The notes beneath the pieces were generated by a model, which was given only the letters and a program-made list of their open reading frames with translations, ran no database searches and was not told the origin of the DNA. A program made the position numbers and the translations under genes. A stretch of DNA of 26,435 bases from an uncultured Collinsella sp. GTDB taxonomy: Bacteria > Actinomycetota > Coriobacteriia > Coriobacteriales > Coriobacteriaceae. Below, piece after piece: positions 1 to 5,930 of this stretch (its first letter is position 1; the number at the start of each line of letters is the position of its first letter). The DNA is taken from positions 1 through 26,435 of the forward strand of contig UQSB01000029.1 in assembly GCA_900543505.1 (NCBI GenBank), given 5' to 3'.

Positions 1-1
1 G

Positions 2-1174
2 GCTCGCCGCCGTCGCGGCAAGTTGCTGGGCGAGCCTAAGCCGGAGGCCAAGCTTCCGGGCGGCGTGGTGCAGCCCTCGTTGCCGTTTGGCGATCCGGAG
101 CCCGCGACCGAGCCTGCAAGCGAGCAGGAGACGCCGGCCGCCGAGCAGGCTGCTGCCGCCGAGACCGTCGCGCCCGCGCCCGAGGCCACCGAGGCCGCAT
201 CGGAGTCCAATGACCGCCTGGCCGCCATGATGCGCCGCAGCGCCCGCCGCGAGGAGGCCTACGTGCCCACCTCGCAGCTCCGCCGCTTCACCCTGCCCGA
301 TTCGGCGCCCATCATGCGCCGCGTCATGGGCTTTCTGTCCGACCAGGCCCGCGCGCTCATCCACGCCGGCGTGTCGCGCGACCGCATCTGCATCGATCCT
401 GGCCCGGGCTTTGGTAAGTCGGCTAACGAGGACATCGTCATCCAGCGCGAGACTGCCAAGATGGCGTCACTGGGCTATCCGCTCATGTGCGCTGTATCGC
501 GCAAGCGCTTTGTGGGCGCCGTCTCGGGCGTGACCGAGGCCGCCGAGCGCGATGCCGCTACGTTTGGCGTCTGCCTGGGCGCCATCCAGGCCGGCGCCAA
601 CATCGTGCGCGTGCACGACGCCGCGGGCTTTGCGCAGTTCCTGAACGGCTACTGGGCGGTTGCCAAGCCGCAGCCGCGCCGCGCGTTTGTGGCCGTGGGA
701 TCCAACTTGGGGCATCGCTGCGACAACATCCGCGCCGCACGCGACATGATCGCCGAGATTCCACTTACCTGCGTGTCCAACTCCTCCAAGATCTACGAGA
801 GCGAGCCGGCCTACGAGACGCGCCAGGACGCGTTTGCCAACGCCGTCATCGAGATCAAGACCGAGTTGGCGCCGCTGGTGCTGCTCGACGAGCTCATGAA
901 GATCGAGGCCGAGCTGGGCCGCGACCGCTCCAAAAAGGCCAAGGCCAACGGTCCGCGCACCATCGACCTGGACCTGCTGTGGATGGACGGCGAGACCCAC
1001 GGCGGCAAAAAGCTGCGCCTGCCGCATCCACTGATCGGCGAGCGCGACTTTGTGCTGGTGCCGCTTGAGGACCTGATGCACGACCCGGCGCGGTTCTTCC
1101 GCTACAACGGCGTCGAGGTCAAGGAGCCCGAGGATCGCGTGGGCCATATCGTGGGTGAATTGGGGCGTATGTAG
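2..1174 (+). CDS. folK: Dihydropteroate synthase (C-terminal part) fused to HPPK, 5'-truncated by window edge
   Basis: The reading frame is open to the left edge, so the true start lies outside; the first in-frame start codon, TTG at 23, is not credible. Numbering from that TTG, residues 96-215 are the second half of dihydropteroate synthase: the phosphate-binding loop DPGPGFGKS (125-133), SRKRF (159-163) and the terminal IVRVHD (194-199). Residues 221-383 are 6-hydroxymethyl-7,8-dihydropterin pyrophosphokinase: AFVAVGSNLG at the start, then GPRTIDLDLLW (310-320), whose two Asp bind Mg-ATP, and PHPLIGERDFVLVPL. The fused enzyme would carry out two neighbouring cytoplasmic steps of folate synthesis. 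Between the DHPS halves lies an Ala/Glu/Pro-rich stretch (about residues 10-80) with no counterpart in ordinary DHPS. The next gene starts on the base after the stop codon, which suggests co-transcription. Confidence 0.93.
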   Translation, partial: ARRRRGKLLGEPKPEAKLPGGVVQPSLPFGDPEPATEPASEQETPAAEQAAAAETVAPAPEATEAASESNDRLAAMMRRSARREEAYVPTSQLRRFTLPDSAPIMRRVMGFLSDQARALIHAGVSRDRICIDPGPGFGKSANEDIVIQRETAKMASLGYPLMCAVSRKRFVGAVSGVTEAAERDAATFGVCLGAIQAGANIVRVHDAAGFAQFLNGYWAVAKPQPRRAFVAVGSNLGHRCDNIRAARDMIAEIPLTCVSNSSKIYESEPAYETRQDAFANAVIEIKTELAPLVLLDELMKIEAELGRDRSKKAKANGPRTIDLDLLWMDGETHGGKKLRLPHPLIGERDFVLVPLEDLMHDPARFFRYNGVEVKEPEDRVGHIVGELGRM

Positions 1175-1876
1175 ATGATCGAGATGAACGCTGTAGTCGC
1201 TGCCACTGAGCTCGACGCGGCGCGTGACGCGGGTCGCGAGGGCGTGTCCGCGGGCTGGTGCGCGTGGAGCGTGGGCGATGCTTCGCTGACGTTTTCGCTG
1301 GTCGTGCGTCCGGATGTGAACATGCATGCCTTCCACGGCCTGCCGTTTGTGGCCGCGATGGGCATGATGGACGCGCTCGTGGGCACGGCTTCGACGCTGG
1401 GGTTGGGCCTTGCCGGTAAGGTAGGTATCCAGTGGCCGAGCGATATCGTGTGCGGTGCGCCTGCGTTTGAGACGTCGTTCGCGCGCGTCGCCGTCAACGG
1501 CGGTGCCGGTGCCGCGGGCATGTTTGCCGCAGTGACGGTTGATATTGAGCGTGCGGCGCTGGGTGAGCTTGGCGTGGATATGGGCGACGAGGTACTGGTC
1601 GAGGCATTGGCCGCGGCGGTGCTCGCTCGCATTGACGCCTGGGCGGTTGCCGCCAACACACCACAGGGCGCTGCCGGCCCGCTGGCCCCGGTGCTGGGCG
1701 AGTATTTCGATATGGTGCCGCTGCTGGGTCGTCAGGTCGCGGCGGTGTCGCCCAACGGCCTGCCGCTCGCGGTCGGCGTGTTTGCGGGCCTGGACATCTG
1801 GGGCCGCGCGACCATTAAGACTGACGCCGGCGAGCAAGAGTTTCCGCCCGAGGCCGTGCGCATTCGCGGGCTGTAG
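1175..1876 (+). CDS. Biotin-protein-ligase-like protein, degenerate active site
   Basis: 233 aa. The ATG directly follows the folP-folK stop, with GGGGC 8 bases upstream; an ATG at 1184 is an alternative. The fold order follows the BirA/LplA catalytic domain: a strand reading LTFSLVVRP (compare NLYLSMFWR in BirA), then QWPSDIV where active ligases have KWPND, and a C-terminal SH3-like piece (VGVFAGLDIWGRATIKT...EFPPEAVRIR). The key signatures are eroded: the GRGRRGR biotinyl-AMP loop is reduced to GREGVSAG, the Lys of KWPND is Gln, and the following KxxGILxE segment is absent. It may be a diverged ligase with another acyl substrate or an inactive relative. BirA and CoaX genes are often neighbours in bacteria, and coaX converges on this gene. 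Assignment to the fold is moderately safe; catalytic activity is doubtful. Confidence 0.6.
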   Translation: MIEMNAVVAATELDAARDAGREGVSAGWCAWSVGDASLTFSLVVRPDVNMHAFHGLPFVAAMGMMDALVGTASTLGLGLAGKVGIQWPSDIVCGAPAFETSFARVAVNGGAGAAGMFAAVTVDIERAALGELGVDMGDEVLVEALAAAVLARIDAWAVAANTPQGAAGPLAPVLGEYFDMVPLLGRQVAAVSPNGLPLAVGVFAGLDIWGRATIKTDAGEQEFPPEAVRIRGL

Positions 1877-1912
1877 CGCGCGGCGCCCGCACTCAAAGAT
1901 AACGATGACAAC

Positions 1913-1950
1913 AAGACCCTTCTCGGCTGTGCCGGGGAGGGTCTTGCTTG
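1913..1950 (+). terminator. Terminator after the folP-folK operon
   Basis: AAGACCCT pairs with AGGGTCTT around a C/G-rich apex (left arm from 1913, right arm to 1945), followed by a T-rich but imperfect tail (gcttgtct). It lies 37 bases after the upstream stop codon. It is a plausible intrinsic terminator, weaker than the others in the window. Confidence 0.55.
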
Positions 1951-1974
1951 TCTGGGGAATGGGTTGTCAGCACC

Positions 1975-2015
1975 CTATTCCTCAAAACTGAAAAAATTTC
2001 GTTTTTGAGGAATAG
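1975..2015. repeat. 41-bp inverted repeat, copy 1
   Basis: CTATTCCTCAAAA on the left pairs with TTTTGAGGAATAG on the right, with further near-pairing inwards (ctgaa / tttcg). A second copy of identical length follows 86 bp downstream. Both sit in the convergent spacer between the biotin-ligase-like gene and coaX. There is no terminal T-run, so it is not a standard terminator; a binding site or a small palindromic repeat element fits better. Confidence 0.8.
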
Positions 2016-2060
2016 AATTAAGCCAGCTCGGCCTTTAACGAGGTATATTCGTTGCAGTGT

Positions 2061-2101
2061 CTATTCCTCAAAACTGAATAATTTTCGTTTTTGAGGAATA
2101 G
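2061..2101. repeat. 41-bp inverted repeat, copy 2
   Basis: Same arms as the copy at 1975 (CTATTCCTCAAAA / TTTTGAGGAATAG) and same orientation. It differs only in the central A/T bases (ataatttt instead of aaaaattt). It lies 49 bases beyond the end of coaX, so on the minus strand it could also stall RNA polymerase leaving coaX. Confidence 0.8.
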
Positions 2102-2150
2102 GACCGATGCGTTGCCTAGTTCGCCGCTCGCGCTCGACTTAAACCCCGCC

Positions 2151-2924
2151 TTACCCCAGCCTCTGCATGCGGCGGTAGATTTCGCAGATGCCTTTGATGG
2201 TGAGCTGCCCGTCGACCACGTCGAAGGCGTCGGTCGAATCGGCGACGATGCTGGCGAGACCGCCTGTGGCGATAACGGTGGCGTCCTCGCGCCCCAGCTC
2301 GCGCTTCATGCGGGCGACCAGGCCCTCGGCCATGGCTGCGGCGCCCGTTACGGCGCCGACTTTGATGCACTCCTCGGTATCGCGGCCGATGGCGTGCTCG
2401 GGTGCCTCAAGCGGAACGCTGGCGAGCTTGGCGGCTCGGGCGGCGAGCGCGTCCATCGAAATGCGGATGCCCGGCGCAATCGCTCCGCCAATGTAATAGC
2501 CGTCCTCGTCGATGACGTCGATATTGGTTGCGGTGCCAAAGTCCACCACGATCGCCGGGGCGCCGTAGAAGGTCTCGGCAGCGACGGCGTTGGCGATGCG
2601 GTCGGCACCAACGGCCTGGGGACGCGCCGCCCGCAGCTTGGTCACGGTCGCCGTCTGCGGCCCAATGACGATGGCATCTGCCGCGATGCGGTTGGCCACG
2701 GCGTGCCACTCGCGCGAGAGCTGTGGCACCACGCCGGCAAAGGCGATCGCGTCGACCGCGCCGAGCGAGAGGTCGTACATCTTAAAGAAACCCATCAGGC
2801 GCACGTGGATCTCGTCGGCGGTGTAGGAGCGGTCGGTGGGCATGCGCCACGACTGCACCAGCTCGTCTCCGTCAAACAAGCCCATGGCCGTCTGTGTGTT
2901 TCCCATATCGATAGCGAGCAGCAT
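2151..2924 (-). CDS. coaX: Type III pantothenate kinase
   Basis: 257 aa, the usual length for CoaX. It phosphorylates pantothenate, the first step of coenzyme A synthesis, and needs a monovalent cation. The ASKHA phosphate-binding motif is at the N-terminus (LLAIDMGNTQTAMGLF); GADRIANAVAA around residues 105-115 carries the Asp/Arg used in pantothenate binding; VVDFGTATNIDVI and GGAIAPGI follow. The start was set at the ATG ending at 2924 because the protein then opens directly with the conserved strand, and GGGAG lies about 6 bases upstream. A longer start (MPTPGVDM...) at 2944 is possible. The much longer minus-strand open frame upstream runs through the tRNA and is not coding. Monocistronic as far as can be seen. 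Confidence 0.95.
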   Translation of the reverse strand: MLLAIDMGNTQTAMGLFDGDELVQSWRMPTDRSYTADEIHVRLMGFFKMYDLSLGAVDAIAFAGVVPQLSREWHAVANRIAADAIVIGPQTATVTKLRAARPQAVGADRIANAVAAETFYGAPAIVVDFGTATNIDVIDEDGYYIGGAIAPGIRISMDALAARAAKLASVPLEAPEHAIGRDTEECIKVGAVTGAAAMAEGLVARMKRELGREDATVIATGGLASIVADSTDAFDVVDGQLTIKGICEIYRRMQRLG

Positions 2925-2960
2925 GTCTACTCCCGGTGTTGGCATAAAAGGACGCGCACC

Positions 2961-2966
2961 ATTGTA
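2961..2966 (-). promoter_or_regulatory. Candidate -10 box for coaX
   Basis: On the minus strand this reads TACAAT within GTATACAAT, 37 bases before the coaX ATG. No convincing -35 box is seen 16-18 bases further upstream, so this is a tentative promoter. Confidence 0.35.
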
Positions 2967-3060
2967 TACGCGCCGCCGGCGGCGCTCGGCTGCGATTCGT
3001 TCACGGTGATAGGGGCTGAGGGGTTTAAATATGAAGGAATTATGCTCTACGAGATTTTCC

Positions 3061-3089
3061 TTGCCGTTTACCGAACTCCCGCGTAATAT
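3061..3089 (+). promoter_or_regulatory. Promoter of initiator tRNA gene
   Basis: TTGCCG (3061-3066) and TAATAT (3084-3089) are separated by exactly 17 bases, a good sigma-70-type pair. The expected start site near 3096 is about 25 bases before the mature tRNA 5' end. Confidence 0.6.
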
Positions 3090-3120
3090 TCTTTCTTGCG
3101 CACATGAGGCGCCCAGACAT

Positions 3121-3197
3121 TGCGGGGTGGAGCAGTCTGGTAGCTCGCCGGGCTCATAACCCGGAGGTCGTAGGTTCAAATCCTGCCCCCGCGACCA
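3121..3197 (+). tRNA. tRNA-fMet (initiator, anticodon CAU), CCA encoded
   Basis: A full 77-base cloverleaf: acceptor TGCGGGG / CCCCGCG, D-stem GAGC/GCTC, anticodon stem CCGGG/CCCGG around CTCATAA, T-arm GTAGG-TTCAAAT-CCTGC, discriminator A and encoded CCA. Initiator hallmarks are present: three consecutive G-C pairs closing the anticodon loop, an A11-U24 pair in the D-stem, and a weak first acceptor pair. Here position 1-72 is U-G rather than the usual C-A or C-U mismatch. It stands alone between its own promoter and terminator. Confidence 0.97.
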
Positions 3198-3207
3198 AGA
3201 ACTTGCA

Positions 3208-3236
3208 GCTCGTCGGCCTAGCCGGCGAGCTTTTTT
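3208..3236 (+). terminator. Terminator after tRNA-fMet
   Basis: AGCTCGTCGGC and GCCGGCGAGCT form an 11-bp stem (one T-G pair) around a 2-base loop, followed by TTTTTT. It begins 11 bases after the tRNA CCA. A clear intrinsic terminator. Confidence 0.9.
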
Positions 3237-3282
3237 GTTATTCCGGGACCGTGTTTTCGGCACGGTTTTCAACCTCTCAAAC

Positions 3283-3345
3283 AAAATCTCGATCTGTAAC
3301 GCGTAGACCCGATTTGGACGGCTAGATGTTACAGATCGAGATTTT
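3283..3345. repeat. Inverted-repeat unit 1 of an 80-bp-period array
   Basis: Perfect 18-bp arms AAAATCTCGATCTGTAAC (3283-3300) and GTTACAGATCGAGATTTT (3328-3345) enclose 27 bases. Two more units with the same inner arms and the same 27-base interior follow at exactly 80-bp steps. Confidence 0.9.
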
Positions 3346-3365
3346 CCGGCAGCCGGCCCCCGTTT

Positions 3366-3425
3366 GTCTAAATCTGTAACACGAGGGACGGATTTTGCCG
3401 AGTTGTTGTTACAGATTGAGATTTT
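3366..3425. repeat. Inverted-repeat unit 2 of the array
   Basis: Inner arms AATCTGTAAC (3371-3380) and GTTACAGATT (3408-3417) are perfect and again enclose 27 bases; outer arm pairing has decayed. The interior contains GATTTTGCCGAG, which reappears in reverse complement in unit 3. Confidence 0.85.
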
Positions 3426-3440
3426 CTAGCAGGCGGGTTT

Positions 3441-3507
3441 GGTTTGTCTCGATCTGTAACAGTTGCTCGGCAAAATAGGGTCTTACCGTTACAGATTGAG
3501 ACAAACC
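3441..3507. repeat. Inverted-repeat unit 3 of the array (inverted interior)
   Basis: GGTTTGTCTCGATCTGTAAC (3441-3460) pairs with GTTACAGATTGAGACAAACC (3488-3507) with one G-T pair, enclosing 27 bases. The interior read on the minus strand resembles the interiors of units 1 and 2 (shared ATTTTGCCGAG and GACCC), so this unit is flipped. Between this unit and the oxidoreductase start, only a weak promoter-like pair is seen. Confidence 0.85.
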
Positions 3508-3561
3508 CGCGGCCAGGCCCACCCCATCCACCAGCCCTTACCCGCTATCCGCCGATTTCCG

Positions 3562-3591
3562 TTGCGCCCTCGTGCCCCCATGCCATATCCT
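3562..3591 (+). promoter_or_regulatory. Weak candidate promoter for the flavin oxidoreductase
   Basis: TTGCGC (3562-3567) and TATCCT (3586-3591) are 18 bases apart, about 50 bases before the start codon. Agreement with consensus is only partial. Confidence 0.3.
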
Positions 3592-3643
3592 CGTTGTAAC
3601 TACGCGGCATCATCGCCGCCGCGCCTACAAGAGAGGAATGTCC

Positions 3644-5674
3644 ATGACCACACCTGCGTCCAAGCTGCTTCAACCCATTACGGTTGGCCCCCTTGAGCTC
3701 AAAAACCGCATTATGTTCCCGCCGCTTACCACCGGCTACGAGGAGCGCGACGGTTCCATTGGCGAGCGCAGCCTGGCTTTTTACGAGCGCCTGGCCCGTG
3801 GCGGCGTGAGCTACATCGTCATCGGCGACGTCGCTCCCGTTATGACCGCGAGCCCCACGCCCAAGCTGGCGACCGACGCCCAGATCCCCACGTTTAAGGC
3901 GCTGGCCGACACCGTTCACAAACACGGCGCCAAGGTCGCGCTGCAGCTGTTCCACCCCGAGTACGACGTGCCCGGCGTCGGCCGCATGGTCATGGGTTCC
4001 ATGGCTGCCGCCAAGGCCGCGCAGGAGGCCAAGGCCGCCGGCGACGAGGAGACCTTCGCCGCCAAGATGGCCGAGTCCAACGAGATCCGCAAGCAGGCCT
4101 ACGCCAAACTGCACCACGACATGCAGCACTTTGTGAACGAGGCCACCGTGGAGCAACTCACCCAGATCAAGGAGGCCATCGCCGCCTCGGCCGCCCGCGC
4201 GCAGCAGGCCGGAATCGACGCCATCGAGGTCCACGGCGACCGTCTGGTGGGCTCGCTGTGCTCGGCCATCCTCAACCAGCGCACCGACGAGTACGGTGGC
4301 TCGTTCGAGAACCGCGTCCGTTATGCGCTCGAGGTCGTCGCCGCCATTAAGGAAGCCGCGCCGCAGCTGATGGTGGAGTACAAGCTCCCCGTAATCATGG
4401 AGAACCCCGACGGCACGCCGCGCGGCAAGGGCGGCCTGCAGCCCGACGAGGCCTGCGAGTTTGCCAAGCTGCTCGAGGGCGCGGGCATCGACATGATCCA
4501 GGTCGCGCAGGCAAACCACACCGGCAACATGGGCGACACCATTCCGCCCATGGGTGCCATGCCCTACAACTGGACGCTGCCCGTGGCCGAGCACGTTAAG
4601 GCCCTGGTCTCCGTGCCGGTGGCAACCGTCGGCCGCGTGGTTTCGGTCGAGGCCGGCGAGAAGATTCTGGAAGACGGCGCCGCCGACATCATCGCCTACG
4701 GCCGCTCGCTCATGTGCGACCCCGACATTGCGCTCAAGGCCGCCACGGGTGAGCCCATCCGCGAGTGCCTCAACTGCAACAAGGGATGCGTCGACGCGAT
4801 CCAAAACCGCAAGTACATCTCGTGCGTGCTCAATGCCGAGAACGGTGACGAGGCGACCATCGCCATCAAACCGGGCGAGGGCGACAAGAAGATTGTCGTG
4901 GTGGGCGGCGGTATTGCCGGCCTGGAGGCCGCGCGCGTGGCGGCCAAGCGCGGCTACGACGTGACCGTCTACGAGGCGAGCGATCATCTGGGCGGCCAGA
5001 TTGTGCTGGCGGCCGCGCCTCCGCGCAAGGACGAGATCATGCGCTCGGTCGAGTACTACGAGAAGATTCTGCCTGGCCTGGGCGTGAAGGTTGAGCTCAA
5101 CCATACCGCTAGCCCCGCGGACCTCAACGCCGCCGATGCCGCGATTGTGGCAGTGGGCGCGCACGACGTGGTCATTCCCGTATCCGGCGCCGATTCGGAC
5201 AAGGTCGTCTCGAGCTGGGACGTGCTGGCCGGCAAGGTGGAGCTCAGCGGGCGCGTCGCTGTCATTGGCGGTGGCCTGGTGGGCACCGAGACTGCCGAGT
5301 ACCTGCTGCAGCACGGCTGCGAGGTGGCGATCGTGGAGATGCTCGACAAGATTGCCGCGGGCGAGTCCGAGACCATTCTGCCGCTGATCATGAGCGACTT
5401 TGCCGAGCACAACGTTGAGCAGCACGTGAAGACCCGCCTGACCGCCATTACCGACGAGGGCGTGGAGGCCGTCCGCACCACCGAGGACGGCGCCGAGGAG
5501 CCGGTGAAGATCGCCTGCGATTACGTGGTGATGGCCGTGGGCTCCAAGGCCAACGCGTTTGACCTGGACGGCGTAACGGTGCCCGTGACCTGCGTGGGCG
5601 ATTGCTCGGGCGAGCGCACCGCCGACATTGCGAGCGCCATTCGCACGGCGTATCACGCGGCCAACGAGCTCTAA
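3644..5674 (+). CDS. NADH:flavin oxidoreductase, 2,4-dienoyl-CoA reductase / BaiCD-BaiH type (FMN, 4Fe-4S, FAD)
   Basis: 676 aa, the usual size of the FadH/BaiCD/BaiH/enoate-reductase family (about 640-680). Residues 8-350 are the Old Yellow Enzyme barrel (LKNRIMFPPL near the start; NQRTDEYGGSFENRVRYALEVV). C375, C378, C382 and C394 (CX2CX3CX11C) would bind a 4Fe-4S cluster. Then come the FAD motif VVVGGGIAGLEAA (about 419) and the NAD(P) motif VAVIGGGLVGTE (about 540). Such enzymes pass electrons from NAD(P)H through FAD and Fe-S to FMN to reduce an enone or enoyl-CoA; the substrate here cannot be told. The substrate-side signature is unusual: VHGDRLVGSLCSAIL replaces the common HGAHGYLxxxFLSP. 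The ATG at 3644 was preferred over 3638 because GAGAGG lies 7 bases before it. It has its own terminator and appears monocistronic. Confidence 0.88.
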   Translation: MTTPASKLLQPITVGPLELKNRIMFPPLTTGYEERDGSIGERSLAFYERLARGGVSYIVIGDVAPVMTASPTPKLATDAQIPTFKALADTVHKHGAKVALQLFHPEYDVPGVGRMVMGSMAAAKAAQEAKAAGDEETFAAKMAESNEIRKQAYAKLHHDMQHFVNEATVEQLTQIKEAIAASAARAQQAGIDAIEVHGDRLVGSLCSAILNQRTDEYGGSFENRVRYALEVVAAIKEAAPQLMVEYKLPVIMENPDGTPRGKGGLQPDEACEFAKLLEGAGIDMIQVAQANHTGNMGDTIPPMGAMPYNWTLPVAEHVKALVSVPVATVGRVVSVEAGEKILEDGAADIIAYGRSLMCDPDIALKAATGEPIRECLNCNKGCVDAIQNRKYISCVLNAENGDEATIAIKPGEGDKKIVVVGGGIAGLEAARVAAKRGYDVTVYEASDHLGGQIVLAAAPPRKDEIMRSVEYYEKILPGLGVKVELNHTASPADLNAADAAIVAVGAHDVVIPVSGADSDKVVSSWDVLAGKVELSGRVAVIGGGLVGTETAEYLLQHGCEVAIVEMLDKIAAGESETILPLIMSDFAEHNVEQHVKTRLTAITDEGVEAVRTTEDGAEEPVKIACDYVVMAVGSKANAFDLDGVTVPVTCVGDCSGERTADIASAIRTAYHAANEL

Positions 5675-5700
5675 GCAAGAAAGCTATCGCGTATTGAGTG

Positions 5701-5736
5701 GGCGGGGAGTGCCGTATCGGTGCTCCCCGCCTTTTT
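5701..5736 (+). terminator. Terminator after the flavin oxidoreductase
   Basis: GGCGGGGAG and CTCCCCGCC form a strong GC stem around tgccgtatcggtg, followed by TTTTT. It starts 27 bases after the stop codon. Confidence 0.92.
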
Positions 5737-5767
5737 GCCAATAGAGTGTCCCTGATCAGCGGGTTCA

Positions 5768-5871
5768 GAAAATCCGAATCTTGAGCACCCGAAAATCCGA
5801 ATCCTTAGAACATGAAAATCCGAATTATATGAACACGAAAATCCGAATCGCAACCACCCGAAAATCCGAAT
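5768..5871. repeat. Five perfect 12-bp direct repeats, exact 23-bp period
   Basis: GAAAATCCGAAT occurs at 5768, 5791, 5814, 5837 and 5860, all identical, with 11-bp unrelated spacers. The block ends 59 bases before the ATPase start codon and runs into TTGCTACAGTGG, whose TACAGT could be a -10 box. A perfect core with variable spacers on a constant pitch is typical of an iteron-like array bound by a protein. The nearest candidate target or binder is the downstream ATPase gene. There is no other gene between the terminator at 5736 and the ATPase. Confidence 0.93.
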
Positions 5872-5930
5872 TTGCTACAGTGGAATAGAAGAATCAGAAA
5901 GCAGGACCTGGAAATCTGCGGGGGCGGCTC

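Noticed and set aside
2091..3086. A 331-codon plus-strand open frame opposite coaX
   Set aside because: The minus strand carries all CoaX motifs at the right spacing; the plus-strand translation has none and runs through the coaX promoter.
3283..3507. CRISPR-like reading (53-bp repeats with 27-bp spacers)
   Set aside because: The 53-bp blocks are only partly conserved, the interiors are related to one another, one is inverted, and there are only two full blocks; a palindromic repeat mosaic explains it better. No cas genes are present.
3545..5656. A 703-codon open frame on the minus strand opposite the flavin oxidoreductase
   Set aside because: Its translation is Gly/His/Leu/Arg-rich without any family motif and it is the mirror of a high-GC coding frame; the plus strand has clear FMN, Fe-S, FAD and NAD motifs.
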